Below, piece by piece: positions 1 to 8,249 of a stretch of 64,000 nt of DNA. Origin of the DNA: Bacillota bacterium (GTDB lineage Bacteria; Bacillota; Clostridia; Christensenellales; SZUA-584); the NCBI GenBank assembly GCA_023410475.1, contig JAEYPS010000032.1, positions 333,606-397,605 of the forward strand. Direction: 5' to 3'. Each line of letters opens with the position of its first letter. Position 1 is the stretch's first letter. Made by a program: the position numbers and the translations under genes. Under the pieces are notes generated by a model that saw only the letters and a program-made list of their open reading frames with translations, searched no databases and was not told the origin of the DNA.

Positions 1-1424
1 TATGAAGGGGGCAGCCCAGCTGCGCTGAGCTCAAATTTGCTCGGAGTATACTTCGTCTTGCAGCTGGTGCATATCTTGCGGACGAGTCTCTGCGACAGTA
101 TGCCTACAAGTGAAGCCGCCAGCATATAAGAGGGTATACCCATGTTTTCGAGCCTCGATATCGTTCCCGGGGCGTCGTTCGTATGTATCGTCGAGAGTAC
201 GAGATGGCCGGTAATGGCGGCTCTTATGGCTATATCTACCGTCTCCTGGTCCCTTATCTCGCCTATCATTATGATGTCGGGATCCTGCCGAAGTATAGAG
301 CGCAGACCTGTCGAGAACGTAAGGCCCGCTTTAGAGTTTACCTGGACCTGATTTATGCCGCCTATGGAATACTCCACAGGGTCTTCTACCGTTATGATGT
401 TTTCGGTCGTTTTATTCAGCTCGCTAAGCATCGAGTAGAGTGTTGTTGATTTGCCGCTGCCCGTCGGTCCGGTAATAAGGATTATGCCGTGCGGGTTGCT
501 CAAAAGAGCGTTGAACTTCTTAATATTCTCCTTGGAAAATCCAAGCTGATCCTTTGAGATCATGAAGTTTTCCTTGTCGAGCAGGCGCATGACTATTTTT
601 TCACCGTGCACGGTCGGCAGCGAGGACATCCTGACGTCTATTTCTCTGCCCGACACCGAAAGCTTGTAGCGTCCGTCCTGAGGCAGGCGCTTCTCGGCTA
701 TATCCATGCTTCCAACTATTTTAAGCCTTGTTATAACCGACGACTGCGCTTTCTTTGGTATCGTCAGTATCGTTACCAGCTGTCCGTCTATCCTCATGCG
801 AACGCGTACGTTGACTTCACTGGGCTCGACATGTATATCGCTTGCTTTTGCCTTTACAGCCTGTTCGAATATGGAATTGACAAGCCGCACTATGGGGGCG
901 TTTGAAATATCCGCGGTGCTTTTGCTGTCCTCACTCGCTGTCTCGGCGGCGTTTTCCTCCGACAGCTCTTTTATGGCCGTCTCGGCGTTTTCGTTGCCGT
1001 ACATCTTGTTTATAGCGGCTTCTATCGCGTGTTCCGAAGCTATCCGCGGGATGATCTCCATACCGGATACGACGCGCGCGTCTTCGAGCGCTATAAAATC
1101 AAGCGCGTCTTCCATCGCGATATAAAGAGAATCGTTTTCAACTTTGACTGGTATCATCCGGTGTTTTCTCGCGAGGGATACAGGTATGTACTTTGAGAGC
1201 TTAGGTGACAGCGTGACGGTTTCAAGGTTAATAGACGGGATCCCAAGCTGGAACTCCAGTATTTCCATAAGCTGCTGCTCGGTCACATACCCTTTTGCCT
1301 TGAGTATTTTCCCCAGCTGCTCTCCCGTATTTTTTTGTTCTTTCAGACATTCGTCAAGCTGCTCATGCGTTATCATTCCGATATCGATGAGCAGCGCGCC
1401 AAGGTATCTCTTTTTTATCGCCAT
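1..1424 (-). CDS. PilB/GspE-family secretion/pilus ATPase (C-terminus beyond window)
   Basis: Hexameric AAA-type ATPase expected to power type IV pilus or type II secretion-like assembly at the inner face of the membrane. The reverse strand reads 474 codons from an ATG at 1424 and leaves the window still open. The first ~150 residues form the MshEN/GspE N-terminal domain (VTEQQLMEILEFQLGIPSIN). The ATPase core follows with SDIHVEP, Walker A GPTGSGKST near 440-475 on the + strand, the Asp box TVEDPVEY, Walker B RQDPDIIMIGEIRD and the His box GHLVLSTIHTND. The first CxxC of the zinc-binding C-terminal domain (CTSCK) is visible close to the edge. No pilin gene is in view, so pilus versus secretion versus competence use is undecided. 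The ribosome site is weak. Confidence 0.9.
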   Translation of the reverse strand, partial: MAIKKRYLGALLIDIGMITHEQLDECLKEQKNTGEQLGKILKAKGYVTEQQLMEILEFQLGIPSINLETVTLSPKLSKYIPVSLARKHRMIPVKVENDSLYIAMEDALDFIALEDARVVSGMEIIPRIASEHAIEAAINKMYGNENAETAIKELSEENAAETASEDSKSTADISNAPIVRLVNSIFEQAVKAKASDIHVEPSEVNVRVRMRIDGQLVTILTIPKKAQSSVITRLKIVGSMDIAEKRLPQDGRYKLSVSGREIDVRMSSLPTVHGEKIVMRLLDKENFMISKDQLGFSKENIKKFNALLSNPHGIILITGPTGSGKSTTLYSMLSELNKTTENIITVEDPVEYSIGGINQVQVNSKAGLTFSTGLRSILRQDPDIIMIGEIRDQETVDIAIRAAITGHLVLSTIHTNDAPGTISRLENMGIPSYMLAASLVGILSQRLVRKICTSCKTKYTPSKFELSAAGLPPS

Positions 1425-1535
1425 AATTATTCTACCGTCGTTTCTGCTTCTATGATAATATAAACAGTATCGCGGCGCATAAAACACGATAATACTCTCT
1501 TTGCCCAAACAAAATGCCGACCCTTAGGTTTTTGC

Positions 1536-1564
1536 TTTACATACAGCCCGGTTTTATGTATACT
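1536..1564 (+). promoter_or_regulatory. sigma-A promoter for the lipoprotein gene
   Basis: TTTACA at 1536-1541 and TATACT at 1559-1564 are separated by exactly 17 bases. Start of transcription is expected near 1571, about 26 bases before the ATG at 1597. Confidence 0.6.
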
Positions 1565-1596
1565 TGAGTACGATGATTTTAATAAAGAGGTAAACG

Positions 1597-2097
1597 ATGC
1601 AAAAAGTCAGCTTTAAAATAATTGTTTTGGTTCTGGCAATCGCGGCGGCAGCCGCGGTGTTTTCCGGCTGCGGCACGGTCCAGCTTGAAAAGCCTAAAGC
1701 GCTTGAAGGCGTAACAACGTTCCCCGTGACCGGCAGCTGTGAAATAGAAGTAAAAGGAAGCGTCGTTACCGTCTCGGGAGAGACTGACATTATGGACGGC
1801 GCATTTATAAACATTTCCGTAATAGCGCAGAATGGAATGACCATAGACTCGGTAACGATAGTTAAATCTGGCAACCGCATAACTCAGGACTTTGCGCTGT
1901 CGGACAAGTATGAGGGCGCAAGTAAGGTAAAGGGGTATATAACCTGCGCGCCTGCGCTTTATGGCAGACAGCCGGATAACGTATACAAAAACTACGGCGA
2001 TACGTTTGAATACATAGAGGCTGATGAAGAAAACTATATCTGGGGCAAAGAAGGCATAATCGTTCTTTTCGGTTCCGATATGGCAGAGCTTTCATAG
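1597..2097 (+). CDS. small predicted lipoprotein, function unknown
   Basis: 166-residue secreted protein. Residues 1-24 are a typical lipoprotein signal: Lys3/Lys7, a hydrophobic run, then the lipobox F-S-G-C with the lipidated Cys25. The mature part is beta-rich (VKGSVVTVSGETDIMDGAFINISV), which resembles small immunoglobulin-like or carboxypeptidase-regulatory folds, but no family is recognised. The ATG is preceded by AAGAGG at good spacing. The gene stands alone with its own promoter and a terminator directly after it, and diverges from the PilB-like ATPase. Function is not known. Confidence 0.75.
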   Translation: MQKVSFKIIVLVLAIAAAAAVFSGCGTVQLEKPKALEGVTTFPVTGSCEIEVKGSVVTVSGETDIMDGAFINISVIAQNGMTIDSVTIVKSGNRITQDFALSDKYEGASKVKGYITCAPALYGRQPDNVYKNYGDTFEYIEADEENYIWGKEGIIVLFGSDMAELS

Positions 2098-2114
2098 CTT
2101 GACTTATAACACAG

Positions 2115-2141
2115 AGCCGCAGCTTGGGCCGCGGCTTTTTT
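2115..2141 (+). terminator. intrinsic terminator after the lipoprotein gene
   Basis: AGCCGC (2115-2120) pairs with GCGGCT (2131-2136), followed by a T run to 2141. Confidence 0.7.
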
Positions 2142-2165
2142 GATGCTGGTTATTAACCGATAGTT

Positions 2166-3287
2166 TTATAAACCGCCGCTTCTCCACAGCGCTATCAGAA
2201 GGTCGACCATCCTGCCGTAGCTTTTTACGCCGTCGTGCTGCATGTTCGCCTGCAGAAACGTGTTGTTGACAGCCCTTGACGTCTCCTTTATCGGGGTGTC
2301 AAACGCCATCCAGTAAAGCGCGTTGCTTTTAAGATCCCTGTCCATGCTTTCTGAATATGCGCTCCGCAGTTCAAAATACAAATCCCTGTCTTCGCTGTAG
2401 AGCTTATGCATAGATTCCGAGACTGCCAGCATTGTCCCCGAATACTCTACCGAAGTGTCCTCTGAATAAGAAGACACGTAATAAGCAAGAAAATTCGCCT
2501 CGTCCTCTCTCGAAAAACCTATCTGATGGGCAGCCTCGTGAAGCGTTGAGGAAGGAAAGTAGAGCATGGGCGCGTCAGCGTTCAGGTTCGCTTCCCCGGT
2601 GAACGGAAAAAATATTCCGCCGATATTTGCATAAGAAAGGCCGGTGGAATACAGCACAGGTTTTGCGCGCCCGTAGCTGCCCGAAAGTAAGCCGTTACCG
2701 GTTGCCGCGGCGGCTTTATTATAGTAGTACGGCGCTTTTTTCATCATATCCTCTTTGGTGAAATCGGGAGAAAAGACTCCGCCGGCGTCTTCGGGAACCG
2801 TTTCCCTTAAACCCTTTGCCCGATCTATCAGCGCCTCGCATGTCGAGTAGAGCTCGCTGACCTTCGAGGGGGACGTATCAAGTCTAAGAATGCTGCCGAG
2901 CGTTTCACGCGAATAGTTAAATCCCCACAGGCCTACAAAAAGAGCGTAAATTACGGACGCGACGCATAAAAGCCCGAGAACCTTGTTTATAAGCTCAAAC
3001 CACCAATTCTTACGCGCCGCTGCCGACTTTATTATCGTGAATACCAGATACGTCGCCACAAACAGAATAAAGGCATAGAGCAATATTTCTCCCAAAGAAA
3101 ACGGAAGAAGGCCGGTGATAGTAGATATGCCCTGGCTCAATACCCTGTAAATACCGCGCGAATATACGTTTTCGGTAAACGCAGGCCAAAGGAATGAAAG
3201 TCTGAAAAGCAGGTAAAAGAAAGGCCCTATGAAGAGCCATGGTATTTTTTTTATCAGTCTTTTTGCATCGATGCCGCTGCTGCCCAT
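2166..3287 (-). CDS. DUF3810-family membrane protein with HEXXH motif
   Basis: 373-residue membrane protein of the DUF3810 type. Three hydrophobic segments lie near residues 15-34, 61-87 and 103-122, followed by a long extracytoplasmic region. That region carries HEAAH at 250-254 with acidic residues at 261 and 263 (SREDEANF), a gluzincin-like zinc-site arrangement, so a membrane-anchored metallopeptidase is plausible. No substrate is known. The ATG at 3287 follows a GGGGGA ribosome site. The gene lies 108 bases downstream of a PrsW-family protease on the same strand, so the two may be cotranscribed. The family call rests on the overall pattern; peptidase activity is inferred from the motif. 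Confidence 0.75.
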   Translation of the reverse strand: MGSSGIDAKRLIKKIPWLFIGPFFYLLFRLSFLWPAFTENVYSRGIYRVLSQGISTITGLLPFSLGEILLYAFILFVATYLVFTIIKSAAARKNWWFELINKVLGLLCVASVIYALFVGLWGFNYSRETLGSILRLDTSPSKVSELYSTCEALIDRAKGLRETVPEDAGGVFSPDFTKEDMMKKAPYYYNKAAAATGNGLLSGSYGRAKPVLYSTGLSYANIGGIFFPFTGEANLNADAPMLYFPSSTLHEAAHQIGFSREDEANFLAYYVSSYSEDTSVEYSGTMLAVSESMHKLYSEDRDLYFELRSAYSESMDRDLKSNALYWMAFDTPIKETSRAVNNTFLQANMQHDGVKSYGRMVDLLIALWRSGGL

Positions 3288-3395
3288 ATCGACAATCCCC
3301 CAAAATTATTGTATATATATATGTTTAAGCGGTCAATGGTAATATAAGAAGCAATGTGAAGCATATGGGAAGTTACTGTAAACAAAATATAAAAT

Positions 3396-4085
3396 TTATC
3401 TGAACTGGTCTTTTGACTCTTTATAATATCTTCGAAGCCTTATAAGAGATATCGTCCAAAGATATGCCACGAACGGGACGAGCGCGAGAGATATCAGCGG
3501 TATCTCAGTCATAAGTATGAAATCAAAAGCGCCATGGAGCAGCGCCGGTATATAAAGCGATTTGTTGTAGAACGACCTGCATTTTGTGCGGTCGGGGCAG
3601 AACTTGGCAAGAGAAAGGTAATATCCCATCGTGATGCCGAGTAGCATATGCACCGGCACGCTCAAAAGCCCGCGCATTATCCAGATATCAGGGCTTTGCG
3701 GCGAAAACGTTATAACGTAGAATATGTTTTCAAGCGTCGCGAAGCCGAGCGAGGCGATGCTGCAGTATACTATACCGTCCATTTTTTCATTGAACGCAGG
3801 ATTGGAAAATGCAAAGTTAAGTACGACAAGCCGCTTGAAAAACTCCTCGGAGAACCCTATTACTATAAACGCTTCAAACGCCAGCCCGAGCGTTCCCGTA
3901 AATATATTAAAATGCTGGCCTATGGTCTCGAGGGCGACGGTGGGAATGGTAGCGAGCATACCCATAAGGAATATCTTTATCAGCAGCTTTACCGGCTCTC
4001 TGTCAAACCTGTCCTGAATAATGATAAAAAGCGAAAGCAGTATTCCGGGGAGTATCGCAAGCAATATTAGATAGATTTGTTCCAT
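3396..4085 (-). CDS. PrsW-family intramembrane protease
   Basis: 229-residue polytopic membrane protein of the PrsW (CAAX-protease-like) superfamily. Landmark residues are E80-E81-x-x-K84 (EEFFK), F115-x-x-x-E119 (FATLE), His146 (VPVHMLLG) and His184 (LLHGAFD), all placed in or next to hydrophobic helices as expected for the active site. In Bacillus subtilis PrsW makes the first cut of anti-sigma factor RsiW. No sigma/anti-sigma pair is visible here, so the substrate is unknown. ATG at 4085 with AAGGA upstream. It diverges from valS and is followed by the DUF3810 gene. Confidence 0.85.
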   Translation of the reverse strand: MEQIYLILLAILPGILLSLFIIIQDRFDREPVKLLIKIFLMGMLATIPTVALETIGQHFNIFTGTLGLAFEAFIVIGFSEEFFKRLVVLNFAFSNPAFNEKMDGIVYCSIASLGFATLENIFYVITFSPQSPDIWIMRGLLSVPVHMLLGITMGYYLSLAKFCPDRTKCRSFYNKSLYIPALLHGAFDFILMTEIPLISLALVPFVAYLWTISLIRLRRYYKESKDQFR

Positions 4086-4128
4086 GTTTAATCCTTCGAC
4101 ATTCTACACGAATTATCCTTCTCTTCTG

Positions 4129-4157
4129 TTGACAGTTAAATTCCGCTATATTATAAT
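4129..4157 (+). promoter_or_regulatory. consensus sigma-A promoter for valS-folC
   Basis: TTGACA at 4129-4134 and TATAAT at 4152-4157 with a 17-base spacer: a perfect consensus. It lies just upstream of the T-box leader. Confidence 0.85.
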
Positions 4158-4164
4158 TTTCGCA

Positions 4165-4392
4165 CAGCGAAGACAAAGAGCAGTACCGCAAAAACGCCGC
4201 TAAAGAGAATAGGCCTCACCGGCTGAGAGGGCCTTGCGGACAGCGTGCGGGAAGTCGCTTTGGAGCATCGATTGCGAACCCCAAGTAGCTTTCGGCGCAG
4301 CCGTGCGTTAAAACGGAAGAGCGCAGGCGATAATATTTATTGCCTGAATTAAGGTGGCACCGCGGAATACCGTCCTTTTGAGGGCGGTTTTT
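4165..4392 (+). promoter_or_regulatory. T-box leader (tRNA-Val sensing) of valS
   Basis: Transcribed leader that senses uncharged tRNA. The T-box core AAGGTGGCACCGCGG is at 4351-4365. Stem I has the loop-E pair AGTA (4182-4185) and GAA (4251-4253). The trinucleotide right after GAA, GTC at 4254-4256, sits where the specifier codon belongs and reads valine, matching the downstream gene. A terminator hairpin ACCGTCC/GGGCGGT at about 4369-4388 is followed by a T run. Uncharged tRNA-Val is expected to favour the antiterminator and allow valS-folC transcription. Confidence 0.93.
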
Positions 4393-4424
4393 TATTTTGA
4401 TTTTAAGTATACGGAGGAACGCTT

Positions 4425-7052
4425 ATGTGCGCAAAAGAACTCAGTAAGGTGTATGACCCTAAAGAGGTAGAACAGCGCCTTTACGACGGTTGGCAGGATA
4501 AGGGCTATTTTCGGGCGGAGACAGATAAGAGCAAGACGCCTTACACAATAGTCATACCGCCGCCCAACATCACAGGGCAGCTCCATATGGGGCACGCGCT
4601 CGACAACATGATGCAGGACGCGATAATACGCACGAAGCGCATGCAGGGTTTTGCTGCGCTTTGGCTGCCGGGAACGGATCACGCGAGCATAGCGACGGAG
4701 GTAAAGATAGCCGAGAAGCTTCGCGAGGAAGGCACGTCGAAAGAGGAGATAGGCAGGGAAGAGTTCCTGCGCCGCGCGTGGATATGGAAGGAGCAGTACG
4801 GCGGAAGGATAGTGGAGCAGCTTAAAAAACTCGGCTCGTCTTGCGACTGGTCGAGAGAGCGCTTCACGATGGACGAAGGGTGCTCAAGGGCAGTCAACGA
4901 GTTTTTTGTGAGGCTCTATGACAAAGGGCTGATATACAGGGGAGACAGGATAATAAACTGGTGTCCCGACTGCGAGACGGCGCTCTCCGACGCTGAGGTG
5001 GAGTATACCGAGCACGACTCGCATCTTTGGCATATGCGCTACCCGGCCGAGGACGGCGGGGAAGGCGTAGTTGTCGCGACGACGAGGCCCGAGACGATGC
5101 TCGGCGACACGGCCGTTGCCGTTAACCCTAACGACAAACGCTATAAGCACCTTATAGGCAAAAATGTTGTGCTTCCTCTAATGAACCGCGTGATACCAGT
5201 TATAGCCGACGAATACGTGGACATGGAATTCGGGACGGGCGCTGTGAAGATAACGCCCGCGCACGACCCTAACGACTTCGAGGTGGGCGAGAGGCACGGC
5301 CTGCCCGTGATACGCGTGCTTGATGACAGCGGCTATGTAAACAGACTTGGGGGCAAGTTTGAGAGTAAGGAACGTTATGAAGCTAGAGAACTTATAATAA
5401 AAGAGCTTGAGGGACTCGGGCTCATGGTGAAGACGCAAGACCACAAGCATAATGTCGGGCATTGCTACCGCTGCGATACCGTAATCGAGCCTATAGTTTC
5501 CAAGCAGTGGTTCGTGGCAATGAAAAGCCTCGCGAAGCCAGCCATAGACGCCGTGAGAAGCGGTGATATAAAATTTGTGCCCGAAAACAGCCAGAACATA
5601 TACTTTTCGTGGATGGACAACATTCGCGACTGGTGCATATCACGGCAGCTGTGGTGGGGTCACAGGATACCCGCCTATTACTGCCTGGATTGCGGGAAGA
5701 TGATAGTAGCCAGAGAGACGCCCGGGGAATGCGAGTGCGGCGCTAAGCGCTTTACGCAGGACGAGGACGTACTCGACACATGGTTCAGCAGCGGCCTTTG
5801 GCCGTTCTCAACGCTCGGCTGGCCGGACAAGACTCCCGACCTCGAATACTTCTATCCTACGAACGTGCTCGTGACGGGATACGACATTATATTCTTCTGG
5901 GTAGCGAGGATGATAATGTCCGGGTTCGAGTGCATGGGGCAAAAGCCTTTTGAATATGTGAATATACACGGGCTCGTTCGCGACGAGCAGGGCCGCAAGA
6001 TGAGCAAGTCGCTGAACAACGGCATAGACCCGCTCGATATCGTTGACGAATATGGGGCGGACGCGCTCAGGTTCAGCCTCGCCATAGGTGTAAGGGTAGG
6101 CGGAGACATGCGCTTCTCGCCCGAGAAGGTTTTGAGCGCGAGGAATTTCTCGAACAAGATATGGAACGCGGCTAGGTTCGTGCTTATGAACACGGGCGAC
6201 GCAGTCGCGCCCATAGACGAGGGCAGGCTAGACATCGCCGACAAATGGATACTGTCGCGCCTGTCGGACACCGTGCAGGACGTAACGGAGCTGATAGAGC
6301 GGTTCGAGCTGGGGATGGCGGCGCAGAAGGTGCATGACTTCCTTTGGAACGAATACTGCGACTGGTATATAGAGATGGCAAAGCCGCGCCTTAATTCCAG
6401 TAATGATGCTGACAGGAACACGGCGGTGTCCGTGCTCAATCTCGTGCTTGCCGATACGCTCAAGCTGCTGCACCCGTTCATGCCGTTTATCACCGAGGAG
6501 ATATATATGTCGCTGCCCGCGACGAGCGGGAGTGTCATGGTATCCGACTGGCCTAAAGCCGGCAAGCGCTATGCAGCCGAAGAAAAAGCGATGGAGAGCG
6601 TGATGGAGATGGTGCGCGGCATAAGGAACCTGCGCTCCGAGATGAACGTGCCCGCGAACAGGAAGGCGGCAGTGAACATACTGGCGTCAGGCGAGGCAAG
6701 GGCGGATTACGAGATGTGCGCGCAGTACATCGAAAGGCTTGCTTACGCTTCGGAGGTAAGATTCATATCGGATAAAAGCGAGGTCCCCGAAAACTCGGTT
6801 TCGGTGGTCGGCGCGGGCGCCGAGGCTTTTATGCCTCTCGGCGAGCTTATAGACATAAGCAAGGAGATTTCGAGGCTTGAGGGCGAGGCTAAAAAGCTTG
6901 AGGGCGAGATAAAACGCTCTGAGGGCCTGCTCTCGAACGCGAGGTTTATGGAAAAAGCGCCCGAAAGCGTCGTGAACGAAGAGAAGGAAAAGCTCCGCAA
7001 ATACCGCGAAATGCTAAACGCTATAATACAAAGGCTAAGCGAGCTTAAATAA
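4425..7052 (+). CDS. valS: valyl-tRNA synthetase
   Basis: Class I aminoacyl-tRNA synthetase that charges tRNA-Val in the cytoplasm. 875 residues, normal for bacterial ValS. HIGH signature is HMGH at residues 54-57 (PPNITGQLHMGH); KMSKS is at 525-529. The editing (CP1) domain contains TTRPETMLGDTA, and the C-terminus ends in the Val-type coiled-coil tRNA-binding arm (ISKEISRLEGEAKKLEGEIKRSEGLL). ATG follows GGAGG. The stop codon overlaps the folC start (TAATG). Expression is controlled by the T-box leader. Confidence 0.98.
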   Translation: MCAKELSKVYDPKEVEQRLYDGWQDKGYFRAETDKSKTPYTIVIPPPNITGQLHMGHALDNMMQDAIIRTKRMQGFAALWLPGTDHASIATEVKIAEKLREEGTSKEEIGREEFLRRAWIWKEQYGGRIVEQLKKLGSSCDWSRERFTMDEGCSRAVNEFFVRLYDKGLIYRGDRIINWCPDCETALSDAEVEYTEHDSHLWHMRYPAEDGGEGVVVATTRPETMLGDTAVAVNPNDKRYKHLIGKNVVLPLMNRVIPVIADEYVDMEFGTGAVKITPAHDPNDFEVGERHGLPVIRVLDDSGYVNRLGGKFESKERYEARELIIKELEGLGLMVKTQDHKHNVGHCYRCDTVIEPIVSKQWFVAMKSLAKPAIDAVRSGDIKFVPENSQNIYFSWMDNIRDWCISRQLWWGHRIPAYYCLDCGKMIVARETPGECECGAKRFTQDEDVLDTWFSSGLWPFSTLGWPDKTPDLEYFYPTNVLVTGYDIIFFWVARMIMSGFECMGQKPFEYVNIHGLVRDEQGRKMSKSLNNGIDPLDIVDEYGADALRFSLAIGVRVGGDMRFSPEKVLSARNFSNKIWNAARFVLMNTGDAVAPIDEGRLDIADKWILSRLSDTVQDVTELIERFELGMAAQKVHDFLWNEYCDWYIEMAKPRLNSSNDADRNTAVSVLNLVLADTLKLLHPFMPFITEEIYMSLPATSGSVMVSDWPKAGKRYAAEEKAMESVMEMVRGIRNLRSEMNVPANRKAAVNILASGEARADYEMCAQYIERLAYASEVRFISDKSEVPENSVSVVGAGAEAFMPLGELIDISKEISRLEGEAKKLEGEIKRSEGLLSNARFMEKAPESVVNEEKEKLRKYREMLNAIIQRLSELK

Positions 7053-8185
7053 TGAAATACGTGCATATAGCGGGCACGAACGGCAAAGGCTCCGTCGCCG
7101 AATATATAAGCAGCATATTCACCGCCGCGGGGGTGAGATGCGGATGCTACACGTCGCCGCATCTCGTTTCGCACACCGAGAGGATGCGCATTGGAAGCGA
7201 GCATATCGGCGATGAGGAACTGTGCTCGTTGCTGGATGAAGTAAAGGAAAAAAGGCTTGCCGTTAACGAGACGCTGTTCGCGGCATATACGGCCGCAGCG
7301 TTGCTGTGGTTCGAGCGCAGGGACGCGGATATAGCCGTAATTGAGACGGGGCTCGGAGGCAGGCTTGACCCGACGAATATTATACAGCCGTCCGTCGTTG
7401 TGCTGACATCCATAGACTACGACCACATGGAGCTGCTCGGCGACACCATTGAAAAAATCGCGGAGGAAAAATGCGGAATTATAAAGCCCGGCGTACCCGT
7501 GGTTTCCGCGGCACAGTGCGAAGACGCAGTAAATGTAATATCGTCGCACTGCAAGCGAAAGAATGCTCCCTTGCGTTTTGCCCGGCCTGCTGAGATTTTA
7601 TCAAGCGGCCACGTAGGTCAGACGTTCAGCTTTGAAGGCGATGAATATTTTATAAGCGCCATAGGCTCGGGCCAGCCGGACAACGCGGCGCTCGCGACGC
7701 TCGCGGCAAAGCAGATGGGCATTGGCTCTGAAAGCATAAAATCAGGACTTGCGGCGGCAAAGCTCAAATGCCGAGCGCAGTATATAACGGGCAGTCCCGA
7801 CATACTGCTTGACGGCGCTCACAACGAGGCGGCAATAACATCGCTGCTCAAAACGCTTGAGCTGCACTTTGGCGGCAGAAAAAAGGTGTTGCTGTTCGCC
7901 TGTATGAAGGACAAGGACTATGCGGCGATAATCAAAAGCTTAAAGGGCGTTTTTGAAAGCGTCGTAGTAACGCTCGCGGACGAAGCAAGGGGCGCCGACC
8001 CCCATACGCTGTGCAGGGTGTTCTCAGATTTTGTAATGTGTACAGCAGAAAGAGACATTCGGGCGGCTTTTGAGACGGCGAGGAAAGAGGCTGCAGAGCA
8101 GGACGCCATGCTTGTCGTCTGCGGCTCGTTCTACCTCGCGGGCAAGATTTTGGAAATATTTCAAGCCATAGAAAAATTAACATGA
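7052..8185 (+). CDS. folC: folylpolyglutamate/dihydrofolate synthase, N-terminally short
   Basis: Mur-ligase-like enzyme that adds glutamate to folates (and possibly to dihydropteroate). 377 residues. The P-loop HIAGTNGKGSVAEY sits at residues 5-18, where family members usually carry about 35-45 residues ahead of it, so the usual N-terminal segment is missing. An in-frame TAA at 7046-7048 excludes a longer reading frame. Other landmarks are intact: YTSPHL, ETGLGGRLDPTN, the folate-type Lys region EEKCGIIKPGVP and LLDGAHNEAA. The ATG overlaps the valS stop codon, so translation is probably coupled. No other folate gene is adjacent. Confidence 0.92.
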   Translation: MKYVHIAGTNGKGSVAEYISSIFTAAGVRCGCYTSPHLVSHTERMRIGSEHIGDEELCSLLDEVKEKRLAVNETLFAAYTAAALLWFERRDADIAVIETGLGGRLDPTNIIQPSVVVLTSIDYDHMELLGDTIEKIAEEKCGIIKPGVPVVSAAQCEDAVNVISSHCKRKNAPLRFARPAEILSSGHVGQTFSFEGDEYFISAIGSGQPDNAALATLAAKQMGIGSESIKSGLAAAKLKCRAQYITGSPDILLDGAHNEAAITSLLKTLELHFGGRKKVLLFACMKDKDYAAIIKSLKGVFESVVVTLADEARGADPHTLCRVFSDFVMCTAERDIRAAFETARKEAAEQDAMLVVCGSFYLAGKILEIFQAIEKLT

Positions 8186-8198
8186 GTACAAAAAGAAA

Positions 8199-8224
8199 CG
8201 TGCCGTCCGAAACCGGGCGGCACG
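8199..8224. terminator. bidirectional terminator between folC and gdhA
   Basis: 11-bp stem 8199-8209/8214-8224 with loop AAAC. T-rich tails follow on both strands (GCTTTT on +, TTTCTTTTT on -), fitting two convergent genes. Confidence 0.8.
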
Positions 8225-8249
8225 AATGCTTTTAACGTCTTTTGTTTGA

